This document shows positions 51,071-59,658 of a stretch of DNA of 64,000 nucleotides, piece by piece. This DNA comes from Bog-473 sp963804055 (GTDB lineage Bacteria > Actinomycetota > Acidimicrobiia > Acidimicrobiales > RAAP-2): assembly GCA_963804055.1 (NCBI GenBank), contig CAWDOU010000008.1:91254-155253 (forward strand), written 5' to 3'. A program made the translations under genes and the position numbers. The stretch's first letter is position 1, and every line of letters begins with the position of its first letter. Below the pieces are notes generated by a model. The model was not told where the DNA came from, ran no database searches, and was given only the letters and a program-made list of their open reading frames with translations.

Positions 51071-51121
51071 ACGCCTTCTCTACCGCTCTCGGTTCGAGAA
51101 GCCGTCGCCCCGAGCTGTTCG

Positions 51122-52375
51122 CTACAAATCGAACCCACGACCATCCGCGCTCAGCACTTTGCGCTGCTGTCCGTCCCGCACCTGGTCGTTGAGGTTAGCG
51201 CGCTCACGGCGAATCTCTTCGGGAGTGAGCTCGCGCTTCTCATCGCCAGGCCGTGCTGCGAGCTGGAAGCCCGTGTAGACAACGCGTCGTTCCGCCGACA
51301 CAGGTGGTCGGCTCATGTGCAGGGTGCAAGAACAATGCACGGTGACATCACCGGTCTTCGTTGGCAGCGGCAGTCGAGGGAGATCCAGCCCCTCGGCACC
51401 CAATGGCGAGATATTGGCGCGATGTGAGCCTGGAATGACGCCGAGCTCCCCGTTCTCGGGACCTGCGCCAGTCACAGAAATGCCTACGACCAGACCGCAG
51501 CAATGTCGGCTGTGACCACCCATGGCGCAATCCTTGTGCCAACTCACATCCGAAATGCCTTCGATGACTTGCACCTTCTTGAGAAGTCCCTCGGCGGAGT
51601 CGCCGACGTCGGGGTTTCGCTGTATGAACTGGTCGTCCGTAAACGACCCAATCGCCGCGATGCGTTGACTGTGCAGCAAACTCCTGAGCGCGGCGGATTT
51701 CAGGTTGAATCCGAGAATCCTGGCCGGATACCACTCCCCCGATGCAGTTTGCGCCCACCATGACGCACCGTCATCGCGCTCAGCCGCCGCAATGGCATCG
51801 TCAAGTTCGCTGCTCACGGCATCCATCTCTGCCTCGCTGAATACACCTTCGAGGTGCAGAAACCCAGCTTGAGAAAGGAAGTGACCGATTGCATCGGGAT
51901 CGTCCTTGAGGTTGAAGGACTGTTTCAGGTTGAGGGGAAATCCGTCACGGTCTGCGAACGCAATCGTGCCCGGTTTGTAGACCGACGAGCCGTCGAACAG
52001 GCAACGCAGGACTGGTTCCCAATCCACGAAGTCATCCGAGGTACCGGTCTGGATCGTCACTCGACCAGACATCACGAGCCCGAACGTCGAGACCGTGTCA
52101 TTCAAGAGATCAGACCAGGTAGGGACATCGAGCGACACCACCAATGCCTCGCTGGTGCCGCGAGTCAGAACGAGCCGTCCGTCTTCGCCTGCCAGCGTGA
52201 ACTGATCGCCTTCGAGGTCAACGCTCAGAGGGGGAAGACCCAGCTGCGCGACCGCCTGTCCAGCTTCGATCCCCCGTTCCTCGAGCAAGGCCGGCAGATC
52301 GACCTCGAGAAATCTACCGGCCTCTACCGGTGGCACAGAAACATCGGGACGCGTACGCCAGTCCACACTTGTCAT
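51122..52375 (-). CDS. Phytanoyl-CoA dioxygenase (PhyH)-family protein with N-terminal SCP2-like domain
   Basis: 417-aa Fe(II)/2-oxoglutarate dioxygenase. Residues ~40-130 (VDLEGDQFTLAGEDGRLVLTRGTSEALVVSLDVPTWSDLLNDTVSTFGLVMSGRVTIQTG) resemble a sterol-carrier-type lipid-binding domain. The catalytic part has the iron triad in SWHKDCAMGGH (H-x-D) and VHCSCTLHMSRPP (distal His), with an R in ERRVVYTGF for 2-oxoglutarate. It probably hydroxylates a lipid-like or terpenoid substrate. First gene of a reverse-strand unit that once continued into the GH35 gene. Confidence 0.8.
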   Translation of the reverse strand: MTSVDWRTRPDVSVPPVEAGRFLEVDLPALLEERGIEAGQAVAQLGLPPLSVDLEGDQFTLAGEDGRLVLTRGTSEALVVSLDVPTWSDLLNDTVSTFGLVMSGRVTIQTGTSDDFVDWEPVLRCLFDGSSVYKPGTIAFADRDGFPLNLKQSFNLKDDPDAIGHFLSQAGFLHLEGVFSEAEMDAVSSELDDAIAAAERDDGASWWAQTASGEWYPARILGFNLKSAALRSLLHSQRIAAIGSFTDDQFIQRNPDVGDSAEGLLKKVQVIEGISDVSWHKDCAMGGHSRHCCGLVVGISVTGAGPENGELGVIPGSHRANISPLGAEGLDLPRLPLPTKTGDVTVHCSCTLHMSRPPVSAERRVVYTGFQLAARPGDEKRELTPEEIRRERANLNDQVRDGQQRKVLSADGRGFDL

Positions 52376-52478
52376 CTCAGTACTCCCTTTTCACGAAGGC
52401 GATTTGAGCACACCCCGCGGCGATGCAGGACCCCGGTGTCCGCATCGGGCCATCCTTTCAGTGGCATTGATCATCAGC

Positions 52479-53759
52479 TCAGCCGCCTACCGACTTGTTC
52501 GCGATGACCAATTGCTGTGTCGCGGTGTTGTACGAGACGGGATAGAGCGGCCCGAGTCCATAGTCGCGGCCGGGGGCGAACGAGGTCGTTGAGCTGAACC
52601 CGGGTACAGCGACGTTTTGCAATGCGTACCCCGCCTTCTCGAAGGACTTCGTCGTCAAGGTCTTCCCAGCCGCCGTGGTGATGGCCTCGAGCAGCGCAAC
52701 GCCCTGGCACGCCGTCTCGGCAGCGACCCAAGTGGTGGGGGCCGTGGCAGCTGCACCGACCGGACTGGCGATCACGGTCGAGGGATAGGCCTTTCGGATG
52801 ATCGCAATGCATTTCTGCATGGCTGGATCCTCCCATTCGGACGACTCAGAGGGTGACGGGTCGGCAGCAAGGACGCCTTTGAGGTAGGTCGGGTTGTCAG
52901 CGCCCTTTTCCTGGATGTAGCCCGCCAGATCGGGGTAGCTGGTGGCGATCAATTGCGGCTTGTACGTGCTCTGATTGGCTTGCTGCCCTTCGAGCCAGTT
53001 GGCGGATCCAGAACCGACTCCAACCACCACGTTCGCTCCGTCACTCTGGAAGCGCTGGGCGATACTGGCGATGAGTTCATTCGAAGCGGGCAGGTCTCCT
53101 TCCGGAGCGGAATCGATCGCGGTCGACACGACGTTGACATGGTCCTTCTTGAGCGCGGCCTGGACGGTTGCAACCTCGCTCTTGTCAGCGGACGTTCCCC
53201 CGAAGAGCGCAACCTTCTTTCCCTTGAAGTCGCCCTTTTTGGTGAACCAGGCGAGCTGCACCGGATCAAACGCGACGGTAGGTGGTATCGGCGCGAAGTT
53301 CGGCGCAGATCCCGCGGGCAATGTGCTCGTGACAGCCGTCCCGTTCACCACGGGGATGTTGGCCACTTGATAGCACTCGGGCTGCAGCGGGCCCATGACC
53401 ATGAACACCTTGTCATCCTCGATGAGCTGCGTGCATGCAGTAGCGGTCGCAGCTGTCCCCGTCGGATTCACCGGAACGAGGAAGAGCTTGATTTTGCGGC
53501 CGTTGATGCCGCCTTTTGCGTTGATATTCGCGATCAATGCATTGTAGGCATCGGGGTAGCTGCCTTGATCGATGTTGATTCCCAACGACTTGAGGGCAGC
53601 GAGGTCCACATACGGAACGCCGACATTGATCGTTGTCGAGGTGACCCCCTGCGTCTGCGCTGCTGACGCATCCGATTCGACGCTGAGCGGCACGACCAAA
53701 GAGACGCAGCCAACAAACGCTATGAGCGCTCGCCCCCTGTACTTTCGAAACCCCTCCAT
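52479..53759 (-). CDS. Branched-chain amino acid-type ABC transporter substrate-binding protein
   Basis: About 426-aa exported type I periplasmic-binding-fold protein. The signal peptide is in RALIAFVGCVSLVVPLSVESDASAAQ. The mature N-terminus VTSTTINVGVPYVDLAALKSLGINIDQGSYPDAYNALIANINAKGGINGRKIKL is the LivJ/HAAT-family start. No permease or ATPase genes are near, so it is an orphan binder, perhaps of the compound degraded by the surrounding cluster. The ATG at 53759 is preferred over 53783. Confidence 0.8.
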   Translation of the reverse strand: MEGFRKYRGRALIAFVGCVSLVVPLSVESDASAAQTQGVTSTTINVGVPYVDLAALKSLGINIDQGSYPDAYNALIANINAKGGINGRKIKLFLVPVNPTGTAATATACTQLIEDDKVFMVMGPLQPECYQVANIPVVNGTAVTSTLPAGSAPNFAPIPPTVAFDPVQLAWFTKKGDFKGKKVALFGGTSADKSEVATVQAALKKDHVNVVSTAIDSAPEGDLPASNELIASIAQRFQSDGANVVVGVGSGSANWLEGQQANQSTYKPQLIATSYPDLAGYIQEKGADNPTYLKGVLAADPSPSESSEWEDPAMQKCIAIIRKAYPSTVIASPVGAAATAPTTWVAAETACQGVALLEAITTAAGKTLTTKSFEKAGYALQNVAVPGFSSTTSFAPGRDYGLGPLYPVSYNTATQQLVIANKSVGG

Positions 53760-53867
53760 TCGACCCGCTCCGGCCCTATTCATATGCCCTCCCCATGATC
53801 ATTTTGCGTTCAGCGATTCGCCATTGGATCGACCGCGGCGTAGCGGTCCCATCTTCTCCGAATGCCT

Positions 53868-54836
53868 CTATTCACTGTGATGCTGCGCTTTCGTTGCGTG
53901 CAGCGACAATTTGGCGAAGAGATCCGCCAGCACGAGACGCGCGTCGATCCGAGTAAAGATCCGGACAGAAGGACCCGTCCACGTGCTGTCGTAGTGGCCT
54001 GTCTCGAGCAGGCTGTAGCGGGGTCTGTCGACCCATTCGCTCGATGCAGGCGTCGAGTCAAAGTTCGCAAGAAGCGCTGTCAGCAACACCAGAGGGCTAT
54101 CGCCCAGTATGTAGGTCTCGCCGGTGGCCAGACCAAAGCTCTCCAGGGCCTGGGCGGCCCTGGCCAACGAGGCGAAAAGGTGCTCTCCGAGTGGGCCTTG
54201 TGGCCGCATGCGGGTCAGCATCTCGCTGCCCGAGGCGAGCACCTGGCCGTAAACGTTGCGGGGCACCTGCCACAACCTCAGATTCGAGGAGTTGAAGACG
54301 ACCTGGGCAGCAATCAGGTCGATGCTGGTGTTGTACTCCACGTTCAGGGCTCCCGCTTCGGCTTGGGCCTGATCGTCGTACTCACGTCCTCCGATCCACA
54401 GAACAGTGAGGTGATCGGCGATGCGCGGCTCCATGAGCCACGCCGAGGCGATATTCGTCAGGGATCCTCCGCAGGCGACGACGAGCGGGGTCTCGACGTC
54501 CTCGCGGAGCGCCTCCTCGACAATTGCTTCTGCAGCGATCGTTGACCGTGGCTGCGTCGGACTCGTCAGGCTGTCGCTTGACCCCGCGATCACCTGCACG
54601 TCATTGCGGCCGGCCAGGGCAGCCACCTCGAGTGCCGCTGCAACCGAATCATGGGCGCAGGTCGGCGACCACGAAGGGTCATACGTCGGCACCTGGCTGC
54701 CGATCACGTATCGGATATCCACACTCGGACTCAACAGATGATGAGCGAGCTGGACCAATCCGTCGGGGTCGCCGCAGTAGTCGTTGTCCGAGACCACCCT
54801 CATTCGAGGGCGCACTGCAGGCCAACCACTTGACAT
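53868..54836 (-). CDS. Inosine-uridine-preferring nucleoside hydrolase-family protein
   Basis: 322-aa nucleoside hydrolase. The Ca2+-binding N-terminus is VVSDNDYCGDPDGLVQLAHHLL (a DxDxxxDxD variant). Other family parts are TPLVVACGGSLTNIASAWLMEP, VLWIGGREYDDQAQAEAGALNVEYNTSIDLIAAQVVF and LGDSPLVLLTALLA. It cleaves the N-glycosidic bond of ribonucleosides or related glycosides. GGAGAG precedes the ATG at 54836. An operator shared with two other promoters of this cluster lies about 100 bp upstream. Confidence 0.8.
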   Translation of the reverse strand: MSSGWPAVRPRMRVVSDNDYCGDPDGLVQLAHHLLSPSVDIRYVIGSQVPTYDPSWSPTCAHDSVAAALEVAALAGRNDVQVIAGSSDSLTSPTQPRSTIAAEAIVEEALREDVETPLVVACGGSLTNIASAWLMEPRIADHLTVLWIGGREYDDQAQAEAGALNVEYNTSIDLIAAQVVFNSSNLRLWQVPRNVYGQVLASGSEMLTRMRPQGPLGEHLFASLARAAQALESFGLATGETYILGDSPLVLLTALLANFDSTPASSEWVDRPRYSLLETGHYDSTWTGPSVRIFTRIDARLVLADLFAKLSLHATKAQHHSE

Positions 54837-54936
54837 GTCTCTCCACGTTCCTCGTCGGTGAAGACCCAGCCCACCCCTCGACCAGTGGTCTCCCCCAACT
54901 GTCGACACCCACGGCCCGTTTTCACGGATTGGTGAG

Positions 54937-54952
54937 CTGTACAAGTGTATAG
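54937..54952. promoter_or_regulatory. Cluster operator site 1 (CTGTACA-AG-TGTATAG)
   Basis: Near-perfect inverted repeat (one mismatch between arms, CTGTACA versus CTATACA) with a 2-bp spacer. It lies about 100 bp upstream of the nucleoside hydrolase start. The same element recurs at 55895 and 58852. Confidence 0.75.
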
Positions 54953-55025
54953 CATGAGGTCCCGCCCGTCGAGCGCGGTCCGAGATCTGGTGCGAGCGTC
55001 CAAGGACGCCGGCTTGGCATGCCGA

Positions 55026-55862
55026 CTACGTCACCGGCTCGACACCGACGAGCGTCGTACGGTGCATGAGACGCCGGGAGCTCGATTCATACGGCATTGC
55101 TCGGTGCAACATGCCCGTGTTGTCCCAAATGACGAGGTCGCCCCGCCGCCACTGATGGCGGAGAACGAACTGGGGTCGCGTCGACCAGGCCAGGAGGTCA
55201 TCGAGGAGAGCTGTCCCCTTCTCCTGCGGCCATCCGACGATCTCGGAAGCAGTCGCACCGAGCAACAGTGACTGACGGCCACTTCGGTGCGTCCAGACCA
55301 GGGGATGCACCCGTGTCGGGACGCGCGCCCAACCAGCCCGCTCCGCCTCCGATGCGTCAGGATGGACCCGCTCCTGAGCGGCGGCAAAGCTGTGCACGAC
55401 CTGCAGCTGGGCCACTTCGGATTTTTCAGCCTCAGGAAGTTCGTTCCAGGCGGCATACGTCGTGGCGAACTCCGTCTCGCCCCCAGCGTCGGCGACCTCC
55501 TTTGCCGTGAGCAGCGTCGCCATCTGGGGCAATTCGTCGGTTGCGCCATCAATGTGCCAGAGAAAGTTCCCCTGTCGGTACCAGGCCAGCACGGCATTGG
55601 TCTTGGTGACGTCCAGGGTGATGGTGGCAATCTCTGGGTACTCGTGCTCGCCCGTGCGGTTGACAACAACCTCACCAAGCAGCCGGCTGAATGCCACAAG
55701 ATCTGGATCGGAGATGTACGCATCGCGGTAGACCAGGACCCCATGGCGATCGAGCGCTGATCGACATTCGTCGGAAACTCCTTCGTCGACGAAATCGCTG
55801 CCCGACAAGCCGGTGACCTCGAGTCCGATGTTGGGCATGAGAGGAGTGGTTGTGATTGACAT
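55026..55862 (-). CDS. TauD/TfdA-family 2-oxoglutarate dioxygenase
   Basis: 278-aa Fe(II) dioxygenase. LEVTGLSGSDFVDEGVSDECRSALDRHGVLVYRDAYISDPDLVAFSRLLGEV is the family start. Iron ligands are in FLWHIDGA (H-x-D) and NTGMLHRAMPY (distal His), and the 2-oxoglutarate Arg is in SRRLMHRTTL. Substrates of relatives are taurine, phenoxyacetates and alkyl sulfates. GGAGGG 3 bases before the ATG fixes the start at 55862. It is divergent from the LLM F420 gene across 69 bp holding a cluster operator. Confidence 0.88.
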   Translation of the reverse strand: MSITTTPLMPNIGLEVTGLSGSDFVDEGVSDECRSALDRHGVLVYRDAYISDPDLVAFSRLLGEVVVNRTGEHEYPEIATITLDVTKTNAVLAWYRQGNFLWHIDGATDELPQMATLLTAKEVADAGGETEFATTYAAWNELPEAEKSEVAQLQVVHSFAAAQERVHPDASEAERAGWARVPTRVHPLVWTHRSGRQSLLLGATASEIVGWPQEKGTALLDDLLAWSTRPQFVLRHQWRRGDLVIWDNTGMLHRAMPYESSSRRLMHRTTLVGVEPVT

Positions 55863-55894
55863 CGTCCCTCCGTGGCGGCCCGCTCGCTGGGCTA

Positions 55895-55910
55895 CTGTAC
55901 ATCTGTATAG
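55895..55910. promoter_or_regulatory. Cluster operator site 2 (CTGTACA-TC-TGTATAG)
   Basis: Same dyad as sites 1 and 3. It lies midway between the divergent TauD (55862) and LLM-oxidoreductase (55932) starts. TATAGC at its right edge could double as the -10 of the rightward promoter. Confidence 0.8.
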
Positions 55911-55931
55911 CATCACGGAGGAAGCGAGGTT

Positions 55932-56846
55932 ATGCGGCTCGGTTTGACTGGTAGCGGGGCGACGGCGAATGACGTCATCGCCCAAGCCCTGCAGGCAGAG
56001 AGCGACGGATTCACGTCCCTTTGGTATGCCAGCGTGGTCACCGGCGATCCCCTGGCTGCCATGGCGACGGCAGGCCGCGCCACCTCGCGGATCGAACTGG
56101 GCACCGCTGTGCTCCAGACGTATCCGTGTCACCCGCTTCTCCAGGCCAACCGCGCCGCGTCGGTTGCTGATGTCATGGGTCGTCAAGGCTTCACGCTGGG
56201 CATCGGACCATCGCATGAGCCGCTCATCGAAGGTACGTACGGCCTTTCCTATGCTCACCCGGGCCGGAATACAGAGGAATACGTGCGCATTCTGGTGGCT
56301 GCGCTACGTGGAGGACCCGTCGATATCGACGGCGAAGACTGGCGGGCACATACCCCAGCCTCGGTCGATCCACCTGGCCACGACATTCCTGTGCTTGTCT
56401 CCGCCCTTGGTCCGCGTTTGCTTCGGCTGGCCGGCGAGGTGGCGGACGGGACGGTCCTGTGGATGGCACCGGCCCGGGCTATCGAGTCTCACATCGCACC
56501 GACAATCCACGCCGCCGCGAGCGCGGCTGGACGCCCCGCTCCGCGGATCGTTGCCGGCCTCCCCGTGGCCGTACACGACGATACGTCCGAGGCTCGCGCC
56601 GTTGCCGCAACGCGGTCCGGCATCTATGCCGGGATGGCCAACTATCAACGGATCCTTCACATCGGACGTATCTCCACACCCGCCGAGGCCGCCATCGTGG
56701 GCTCTGAAGCGTCTGTCCGGAGCCAACTGCAGTCTCTCCTCGACGCCGGGGCCACCGACATCTGGGCCTCCGTCTTCCCCGTCGGTGAAGACAAATCGCG
56801 CTCGGTGCAGCGGACGACCGGCCTGCTGAAGGAACTGGTCGGATAG
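55932..56846 (+). CDS. F420-dependent LLM-class oxidoreductase
   Basis: 304-aa luciferase-like barrel protein of the F420-dependent subgroup (TIGR03564-like): MRLGLTGSGATANDVIAQALQAESDGFTSLWYAS, GTAVLQTYPCHPLLQANRAASVADVMGRQGFTLGIGPSHEPLIEGTYGLSY, and DGTVLWMAPARAIESHIAPTI. It transfers hydride between F420 and an unknown organic substrate. GGAGGAA precedes the ATG. A TetR gene follows in the same direction after 65 bp. Confidence 0.85.
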   Translation: MRLGLTGSGATANDVIAQALQAESDGFTSLWYASVVTGDPLAAMATAGRATSRIELGTAVLQTYPCHPLLQANRAASVADVMGRQGFTLGIGPSHEPLIEGTYGLSYAHPGRNTEEYVRILVAALRGGPVDIDGEDWRAHTPASVDPPGHDIPVLVSALGPRLLRLAGEVADGTVLWMAPARAIESHIAPTIHAAASAAGRPAPRIVAGLPVAVHDDTSEARAVAATRSGIYAGMANYQRILHIGRISTPAEAAIVGSEASVRSQLQSLLDAGATDIWASVFPVGEDKSRSVQRTTGLLKELVG

Positions 56847-56911
56847 GAACGTCGCATCAGACGAGTTCGGAACGACTGCAATAATCGTGCAAACGAGAGA
56901 CCGAGGTATGC

Positions 56912-57583
56912 ATGGCCTCCCCCCGGCGAGTTGGGACAGAGACATCGAAGACGAGGGACTTGCTGCTCGATTGTGTCGAGCGGCTCATGGTCAAATCCGG
57001 CTACGCCGGCGTGACGTACCGTGCCGTCGCCGCCGCGGCCGGCGTCACCTCGGGATTGGTCCAGTACTACTTCCCCAGCCAAGATGAGCTGTTCGCTGCC
57101 GTCGTACGGAGACGCTCACAACAAAACATCGACCGGCTGACTGATGCCTTGCGGGAGGACGCCGAGGAACCCCTGCGGGTGCTCTGGGAGTACAGCCAGG
57201 ACGAATCCGTTGCGGCGCTCACCACGGAGTTTCTCGCGCTCGGTAATCACTCCACGTCCATCAAAGAGGTGATCGCCGAGGTGACCGAGCGGGTTCGCGG
57301 ACTTCAGTTGCAAGTGCTCCATGCGCGCTTCGGTCCAGAGGGGATCGACTTAGGACGGCTTACACCTGAGGCGTTCTTGTTCCTCTTGACCGGCACCCCC
57401 AAACTGATCCGGCTGGAGCAGGGTGTGGGCATCTCCACCACCCACGCCGAAGCCGTGACCGCCTTCGAGGACTTTCTCGATACCGCCGAACCTCGAGCTA
57501 GTCGATCGAAGAAGCCGAGGGGAAAGCCCGGGACGAAGTCCAAGCCAAAGGCGAGGACACGAAAAACGCCCTCAGGCAGCTGA
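56912..57583 (+). CDS. TetR-family regulator with Lys/Arg-rich tail
   Basis: 223-aa regulator: helix-turn-helix in RDLLLDCVERLMVKSGYAGVTYRAVAAAAGVTSGLVQYYFPSQDELFAAVV, then a TetR_C ligand domain (~90-190). A basic, Pro-rich tail follows (SRSKKPRGKPGTKSKPKARTRK), possibly for nonspecific DNA contact. It lies within the catabolic cluster and is the obvious candidate to bind the CTGTACA-NN-TGTATAG operators, although its own upstream gap lacks one. Its last 12 bp overlap the 3' end of the convergent P450 gene. Confidence 0.85.
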   Translation: MASPRRVGTETSKTRDLLLDCVERLMVKSGYAGVTYRAVAAAAGVTSGLVQYYFPSQDELFAAVVRRRSQQNIDRLTDALREDAEEPLRVLWEYSQDESVAALTTEFLALGNHSTSIKEVIAEVTERVRGLQLQVLHARFGPEGIDLGRLTPEAFLFLLTGTPKLIRLEQGVGISTTHAEAVTAFEDFLDTAEPRASRSKKPRGKPGTKSKPKARTRKTPSGS

Positions 57584-58822
57584 CGGTACGGAAGCAGCCG
57601 CCTGGAGCCCTCTCAGCCGATCACCACGGGCATGGAGTCCCAGCCACGCACGGTGGCGCTGGGTGAACGGCAGCGCGTTGGCCAGGTCCACCTCCCAGTC
57701 CGGGAACCGCGCCAGCACCTCTTCGAGGGCGATGCGACCCTCCAGCCGGGCCAGAGCAGCACCTAGGCAGAGGTGGGCCCCATAGCCAAAGGTGGCGTGG
57801 CGACCGATGTCACGGTTGATGTCGAACTGATCGGGATCCTCGAAGCGACGCTCGTCTCGGTTGGCCGAGGCCACCATCAGAAGCAGCGCACTCCCACGGG
57901 GCACCGTCTGCCCATGCAGCCCGACGTCTTCGGCCACCCATCGTGCGACGTGGGGTCCTGGCGGCTCGAAGCGGAGCAGCTCCTCAATGGCGTTTGTCAC
58001 GAGCGAACGATCTCCGGCCAACGCACGCCGCTGATCCGGGTGCTCACCGAGGACCTTCCCCATCCACCCGAACAGATGCCCCGTCGTCTCCACACCGGCC
58101 CCTGCGATCACGGCGAGGAACACGAGGATCTCTTGGTGGCTCAGGTGACGGATGGTGCCGGTTTCATCCTCGAATTCAGTGCCCAGGAGCTCGGTAATGA
58201 GATCGTCCGAAGGGTTCTTTTCTCGCCAGGCCACGTATTCGCCGTATTGGTCCGCATCGAAATACTTGTCCTTCTTCACGGGAAGGGGCTCACCCTCCTT
58301 GTAGCGCAGGGTACGACGGGCGTTCGACCGGACGGCCGGCTGCTCGGCATCTGGTATGCCGACCAGCATGCCAATGGTCCGCATAGGGAGCTCGGCACCG
58401 AGGTCAGCCACGAAATCGAAGTGGTCGGCGTCGACGAATGGATCGAGGCACGCGGCACAGAATGCCCGGACCTTCTCCTCGAGCAGTTTCATCTTTTTCG
58501 GCGTGAAGGCGCGGGACACCAGTGAGCGGTGGACGGTGTGGAGGGGTGGATCCTCGTTGATGAACACGCCGGGCGGCATCAATGGCTCGGCCTTGACGAC
58601 CTCCAAGATGTCCCCTTTCGCCGAGCTCAGCCGCTTCCAGTCCTTGAGCGCCGCTTCGACATCGGCGAACCGACTCAGCCCCCAGAAGTCGTGCTGCTCG
58701 TTGTAGTAGAGCGGCGCTTCATCCCGCAGCCGCCGAAAAGTGGGGTAAGGGTCGGCGTCGATCGATCTGTCGTAGGGGTCGTAGTAGAGATCACTCCCGG
58801 TCACTGGCCCTCGTTCCTCCAT
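57572..58822 (-). CDS. Cytochrome P450
   Basis: 416-aa soluble actinobacterial P450. I-helix oxygen motif AVIAGAGVETTGHLFG, K-helix ExxR in EELLRFEPPGPHVARW and heme-binding FGYGAHLCLGAALARLEG with the thiolate Cys near residue 352. It hydroxylates an unknown substrate, probably a terpenoid, steroid or aromatic compound given its SDR and amidohydrolase neighbours. No ferredoxin is encoded nearby. The ATG at 58822 is preferred over 58837, which lies inside the regulatory region. Confidence 0.9.
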   Translation of the reverse strand: MEERGPVTGSDLYYDPYDRSIDADPYPTFRRLRDEAPLYYNEQHDFWGLSRFADVEAALKDWKRLSSAKGDILEVVKAEPLMPPGVFINEDPPLHTVHRSLVSRAFTPKKMKLLEEKVRAFCAACLDPFVDADHFDFVADLGAELPMRTIGMLVGIPDAEQPAVRSNARRTLRYKEGEPLPVKKDKYFDADQYGEYVAWREKNPSDDLITELLGTEFEDETGTIRHLSHQEILVFLAVIAGAGVETTGHLFGWMGKVLGEHPDQRRALAGDRSLVTNAIEELLRFEPPGPHVARWVAEDVGLHGQTVPRGSALLLMVASANRDERRFEDPDQFDINRDIGRHATFGYGAHLCLGAALARLEGRIALEEVLARFPDWEVDLANALPFTQRHRAWLGLHARGDRLRGLQAAASVPSAA

Positions 58823-58851
58823 CGCTGCCCTACGCATGTATAGCAGGAGTG

Positions 58852-58867
58852 CTGTACACTTGTATAG
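58852..58867. promoter_or_regulatory. Cluster operator site 3 (CTGTACA-CT-TGTATAG)
   Basis: Same dyad, between the divergent P450 (58822) and SDR (58915) starts. An additional half-site TGTATAG lies at 58837-58843, forming a second inverted pair TGTATAGCA/TGCTGTACA with the left arm. Confidence 0.8.
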
Positions 58868-58914
58868 GGGCGAGCGCGGGTTCGCATCGCCAAGGAACGT
58901 TTGGGAGGAACGCG

Positions 58915-59658
58915 TTGCGTCGGGTAGCGATCGTCACTGGTGGTGCGTCAGGTCTCGGACAGGCCATCGGTCAACGCCTCTCTCATCAGGGTCATCCGGT
59001 CGGGGTGCTCGATGTCGACGGTGACGCGGCGGAACGTCAGGCGGCAGCGCTGCGGACATCAGGTGGCGAAGCCATTGCGGTGGCAGCCGACGTGGCGGAT
59101 CGGGCAGCGATCGACGCCGCATTCGAGCGCGTCCGCACCTCGTTGGGTCCGATCGCGATCCTGGTCACCAGCGCTGCAGTCTCCGGGTTCGTTGCCTTCA
59201 AAGATCTCACTCGTGAGGAATGGGCCCGGTCCCTCGCCATCAACCTGACCGGGACGTTCGATTGCGTGCAAGCGGCAATCGGCGACATGGTGTCGGCCCA
59301 GTGGGGTCGGATCGTCACGATCTCATCCTCGGCAGGGCAGACCGGCTCGATGCGCCAGGCGCACTATTCGGCATCCAAAGGTGGTGTTATCGCACTCACC
59401 AAGACGATCGCGTTGGAGTTCGCCTCGCTCGGTATCACCGCCAACACCATTCCGCCCTTCAGCGTGGACACGCCAATGTTGCGCGCAGCACAGGACTCCG
59501 GCCTCATACCGAGCTCCGACCTATTGGCGAAGGCCATCCCCGTCGGTCGCATCGGCACGTCCGAGGAGATCGCGGCCATGTGCGGGTTCTTGTGCTCCGA
59601 AGATGCGAGCTACGTCACGGGACAGGTCATCGGGGTCAACGGAGGTGCGGTCCGGTGA
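58915..59658 (+). CDS. SDR-family dehydrogenase (classical)
   Basis: 247-aa short-chain dehydrogenase: RRVAIVTGGASGLGQAIG for NAD(P), catalytic Ser/Tyr/Lys in TISSSAGQTGSMRQAHYSASKGGV, and the C-terminal YVTGQVIGVNGG. The usual NNAG is TSAAV here, a small deviation. It probably oxidises the alcohol produced by the divergent P450. A TTG start with GGGAGGAA 4 bases upstream explains the choice over the ATG at 58849, which would lie inside the operator. It overlaps the next SDR by 4 bp (GTGA). Confidence 0.85.
   Translation: MRRVAIVTGGASGLGQAIGQRLSHQGHPVGVLDVDGDAAERQAAALRTSGGEAIAVAADVADRAAIDAAFERVRTSLGPIAILVTSAAVSGFVAFKDLTREEWARSLAINLTGTFDCVQAAIGDMVSAQWGRIVTISSSAGQTGSMRQAHYSASKGGVIALTKTIALEFASLGITANTIPPFSVDTPMLRAAQDSGLIPSSDLLAKAIPVGRIGTSEEIAAMCGFLCSEDASYVTGQVIGVNGGAVR

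Noticed and set aside
51122..51145. tRNA T-loop-like sequence (GTGGGTTCGATTT read in reverse)
   Set aside because: It encodes the last residues (GRGFDL) of the PhyH protein and has no acceptor or anticodon structure, so it is coincidental despite being near the integrase scrap.
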